Shown here in pieces: positions 5,873 through 7,827 of a DNA stretch of 7,827 bases (position 1 is the stretch's first letter; the number at the start of each line of letters is the position of its first letter). Position numbers and translations under genes: made by a program. This stretch comes from Balneolales bacterium (GTDB lineage Bacteria; Bacteroidota; Rhodothermia; Balneolales; Balneolaceae): the NCBI GenBank assembly GCA_030830725.1, contig JAURMN010000006.1, forward strand, positions 1 through 7,827. The letters are read 5' to 3'. The notes beneath the pieces were generated by a model. It made no database searches and was not told the origin of the DNA. It was given only the letters and a program-made list of their open reading frames with translations.

Positions 5873-7315
5873 ATGAGTGATACCCAGACGCTACACGACT
5901 TTATAGGTGAAGAATATAAATATGGCTTCACTACGGATGTCGAATACGAAGATTTTCCGAAAGGGCTGAATGAAGAGATCATACGAAAGCTCTCCGCCAT
6001 CAAAGAAGAGCCCGATTGGATGTTGGATTTCAGATTAAAAAGCTTCCGCGCCTGGGAACAGATGGAGGAACCATCCTGGTTTAATGCCGAGTACGTAAAG
6101 CCTGTTTTTGATAAAATTCAATATTACAGTGCGCCCAAAAATCGATCTAAGGTTGAGAGCCTGGACGAACTGGATCCAAAAATCAAGGAAACTTACGATA
6201 AACTTGGAATCCCCCTTGACGAGCAGATGAGACTTGCCGGTGTTGCTGTTGATGCTGTATTTGATAGTGTTTCGATCTTCACAACATTCAAAGATAAGCT
6301 TGCTCATGCAGGGGTTATTTTCTGCTCCATATCGGAGGCAATTCAAAAATATCCTGATCTGGTAAAGAAATACATGGGATCCGTGGTTCCAGCCAGAGAT
6401 AATTTTTACTCTGCTTTGAACTCAGCTGTTTTTTCAGATGGCTCATTTACCTATGTACCCAAAGACACCATTTGTCCAATGGATCTTTCGACCTATTTCC
6501 GAATCAATAACATGGAGTCGGGACAGTTTGAGAGAACCCTGATAATAGCTGAAGAAAATAGCTATGTGAGCTATTTGGAAGGATGTACGGCTCCAATGTA
6601 TGATTCGAATCAATTACATGCTGCCGTAGTAGAATTAATCGCACTCGATCATGCGGAGATCAAGTACTCTACTATTCAAAACTGGTATTCCGGTGATGAA
6701 CAAGGCAAAGGAGGAATCTACAATTTTGTAACAAAGCGGGGTCTATGTAAAGGGAATCACTCCAAAATCTCCTGGACGCAACTGGAAACAGGATCTGCTG
6801 TAACACTTAAGTATCCAAGTGTTATCTTGCAAGGCGACTATTCCGTTGGTGAGTTTTATTCCGTTGCGGTGACGAACAAACGCCAACAGGCAGATACCGG
6901 AACGAAAATGATTCACTTGGGTAAGAACACCAAGAGTACCATTATTTCAAAGGGGATTTCTGCCGGAGAATCTAATAATAGCTACCGTGGAGAAGTTCGA
7001 GTCGGAAAAAAGGCTGTGAATGCTCGAAATTACTCTCAGTGCGACTCTATGCTGATTGGTCAAACATGTGGAGCGCATACATTTCCTTATATTGAGTCCG
7101 CAAATCCAACGGCTAAAATTGAACACGAAGCTACCACCTCAAGAGTCGGAGAGGACCAAATCTTTTATCTCCAGCAAAGGGGAATGAGTGAGCAGGATGC
7201 GATTTCTCTTATTGTGAACGGCTTCTGCAAAGATGTTCTCAAAGAGTTACCAATGGAATTCGCAGTGGAAGCCAATAAACTTCTGGATATCAAACTAGAG
7301 GGTAGTGTCGGATAA
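5873..7315 (+). CDS. sufB: Fe-S cluster assembly scaffold protein SufB
   Basis: A 480-residue subunit of the SufBC2D scaffold on which Fe-S clusters are built from sulfur donated by SufS/SufE. It has the N-terminal SufB region (Y.YGF.T..E...PKGL) followed by the long beta-helix core. Residues matching those important in E. coli are present: Cys238 in EGCTAP (equivalent to the sulfur-receiving Cys254), Cys390 in QCDSMLIG (equivalent to Cys405), and His418-Glu419 in IEHEATTS (equivalent to His433-Glu434 at the SufD interface). The C-terminus (VNGFCKDVLKELPMEFAVEA, ending LEGSVG) is highly typical. I place the start at ATG 5873 because SufB proteins begin with a short polar N-terminus before the YGF segment. 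The frame is open back to a TTG at 5744, but those 43 residues show no SufB similarity. No Shine-Dalgarno is present. sufC follows after 54 bases, marking the beginning of a suf operon. Confidence 0.97.
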   Translation: MSDTQTLHDFIGEEYKYGFTTDVEYEDFPKGLNEEIIRKLSAIKEEPDWMLDFRLKSFRAWEQMEEPSWFNAEYVKPVFDKIQYYSAPKNRSKVESLDELDPKIKETYDKLGIPLDEQMRLAGVAVDAVFDSVSIFTTFKDKLAHAGVIFCSISEAIQKYPDLVKKYMGSVVPARDNFYSALNSAVFSDGSFTYVPKDTICPMDLSTYFRINNMESGQFERTLIIAEENSYVSYLEGCTAPMYDSNQLHAAVVELIALDHAEIKYSTIQNWYSGDEQGKGGIYNFVTKRGLCKGNHSKISWTQLETGSAVTLKYPSVILQGDYSVGEFYSVAVTNKRQQADTGTKMIHLGKNTKSTIISKGISAGESNNSYRGEVRVGKKAVNARNYSQCDSMLIGQTCGAHTFPYIESANPTAKIEHEATTSRVGEDQIFYLQQRGMSEQDAISLIVNGFCKDVLKELPMEFAVEANKLLDIKLEGSVG

Positions 7316-7369
7316 GTCATAATCTACTGGCTATATCGTGAACATATTAATCTTAAAACGTTTACTATC

Positions 7370-7827
7370 GTGTTAGAAATCAAAAATTTACATGCCGTTG
7401 TCGAAGGTGAGGATATTCAAATCTTAAAAGGCGTGGATCTCACTGTCAAAAAGGGAGAAATTCATGCAATCATGGGACCCAATGGTAGCGGCAAGAGTAC
7501 ATTGTCTAAAGTTGTAGCCGGTCATCCAGGATATGAGGTAACAGAGGGCGATATTTTATTTGACGGCGAAAGTATTCTGGAAATGGATCCAGATGAAAGA
7601 GCACATGCTGGAATATTTCTTGCTTTTCAATATCCAGTTGAAGTGCCCGGCGTGACGAATATGACTTTACTTAGAGAATCGTACAACACGATTGCAGCAT
7701 CAAGAGGTCGTGAGGAGATGGATCCGTTGGAATTTGAAGACTATCTTCGCACTAAGCTCGATTTAGTTGAAATGAACCCTGAATTTTTGAATCGTAGCGT
7801 GAATACCGGATTTTCAGGTGGTGAAAA
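7370..7827 (+). CDS. sufC: Fe-S cluster assembly ATPase SufC, 3' end cut off by window edge
   Basis: The ABC-type ATPase of the SufBC2D complex; its ATP-driven dimerisation opens the SufB-SufD interface for cluster formation. 152 residues are visible of about 250 expected. The protein begins MLEIKNLHA, the usual SufC opening, which fixes the GTG start. The Walker A motif GPNGSGKS is at 36-43 and the Q-loop glutamine is Gln87 in FLAFQYPVEVPGV. The ABC signature begins FSGGE at 148-152, exactly at the window edge. Walker B and the H-loop lie beyond it. No transmembrane segments are present, as expected for this soluble ABC protein. The gene follows sufB in the same frame, 54 bases after its stop and without a Shine-Dalgarno. 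sufD and sufS would be expected next. Confidence 0.96.
   Translation, partial: MLEIKNLHAVVEGEDIQILKGVDLTVKKGEIHAIMGPNGSGKSTLSKVVAGHPGYEVTEGDILFDGESILEMDPDERAHAGIFLAFQYPVEVPGVTNMTLLRESYNTIAASRGREEMDPLEFEDYLRTKLDLVEMNPEFLNRSVNTGFSGGE

Noticed and set aside
6035..6346. Minus-strand 103-codon open frame opposite sufB
   Set aside because: It is antisense to conserved sufB sequence with no domain or ribosome binding site.
7313..7372. sufB and sufC in the same frame separated by one in-frame stop, suggesting a possible read-through fusion
   Set aside because: SufC starts exactly where the family does, with GTG at 7370, and a single TAA with a 19-codon spacer is expected by chance in one third of gene pairs.
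1..7827. Search for a hidden defence, mobile or retron-like system, CRISPR repeats or tRNA genes
   Set aside because: Nearly all sequence is accounted for by recognisable housekeeping genes, gaps are 189 bases or less, and I saw no long repeats, arrays, cloverleaf sequences or transposase fragments.

Overview
The window looks like ordinary bacterial chromosome carrying housekeeping and envelope-sugar genes at moderately low GC. The protein variants (a KLSTS-type MetRS, a 480-residue SufB, an RGVYDEAKR-type sugar-nucleotide decarboxylase) and the near absence of Shine-Dalgarno sequences suggest a member of the Bacteroidota/Balneolota/Rhodothermota group. That placement is an inference from gene flavour and not from a marker tree. 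All genes appear intact except the two cut by the window edges. There is no mobile element, CRISPR array, tRNA or rRNA.

Left block, minus strand (1-2315): a SpoU/TrmH-family RNA 2'-O-methyltransferase (1791-2315) is followed downstream by methionyl-tRNA synthetase (metG, 1-1662, with its 3' end outside the window). A 128-base gap between them holds a weak terminator-like hairpin and the one clear ribosome binding site that serves a confident start. Both genes act on RNA for translation.

Middle block, plus strand (2425-5683): greA starts divergently from the methyltransferase across a 109-base shared promoter region. It is followed 7 bases later by UDP-glucose 6-dehydrogenase, then after 52 bases by a UDP-glucuronate decarboxylase-type SDR enzyme. 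A Nudix hydrolase start codon overlaps that gene's stop (TAATG). Together, Ugd and the decarboxylase would convert UDP-glucose to UDP-glucuronate and then UDP-xylose, precursors for capsule, exopolysaccharide or LPS. The Nudix enzyme may be translated by coupling.

Right block, plus strand (5684-7827): a 189-base untranslated stretch with two short perfect inverted repeats precedes sufB, followed by sufC (3' end outside the window). This is the start of a SUF iron-sulfur cluster assembly operon, with SufB as scaffold and SufC as its ATPase.

I found no evidence of a new biological system. The points most worth a second look are a well-spaced Shine-Dalgarno/TTG pair that would add 30 residues to GreA, the inverted repeats upstream of sufB, and the coupling of a Nudix hydrolase to a nucleotide-sugar pathway.
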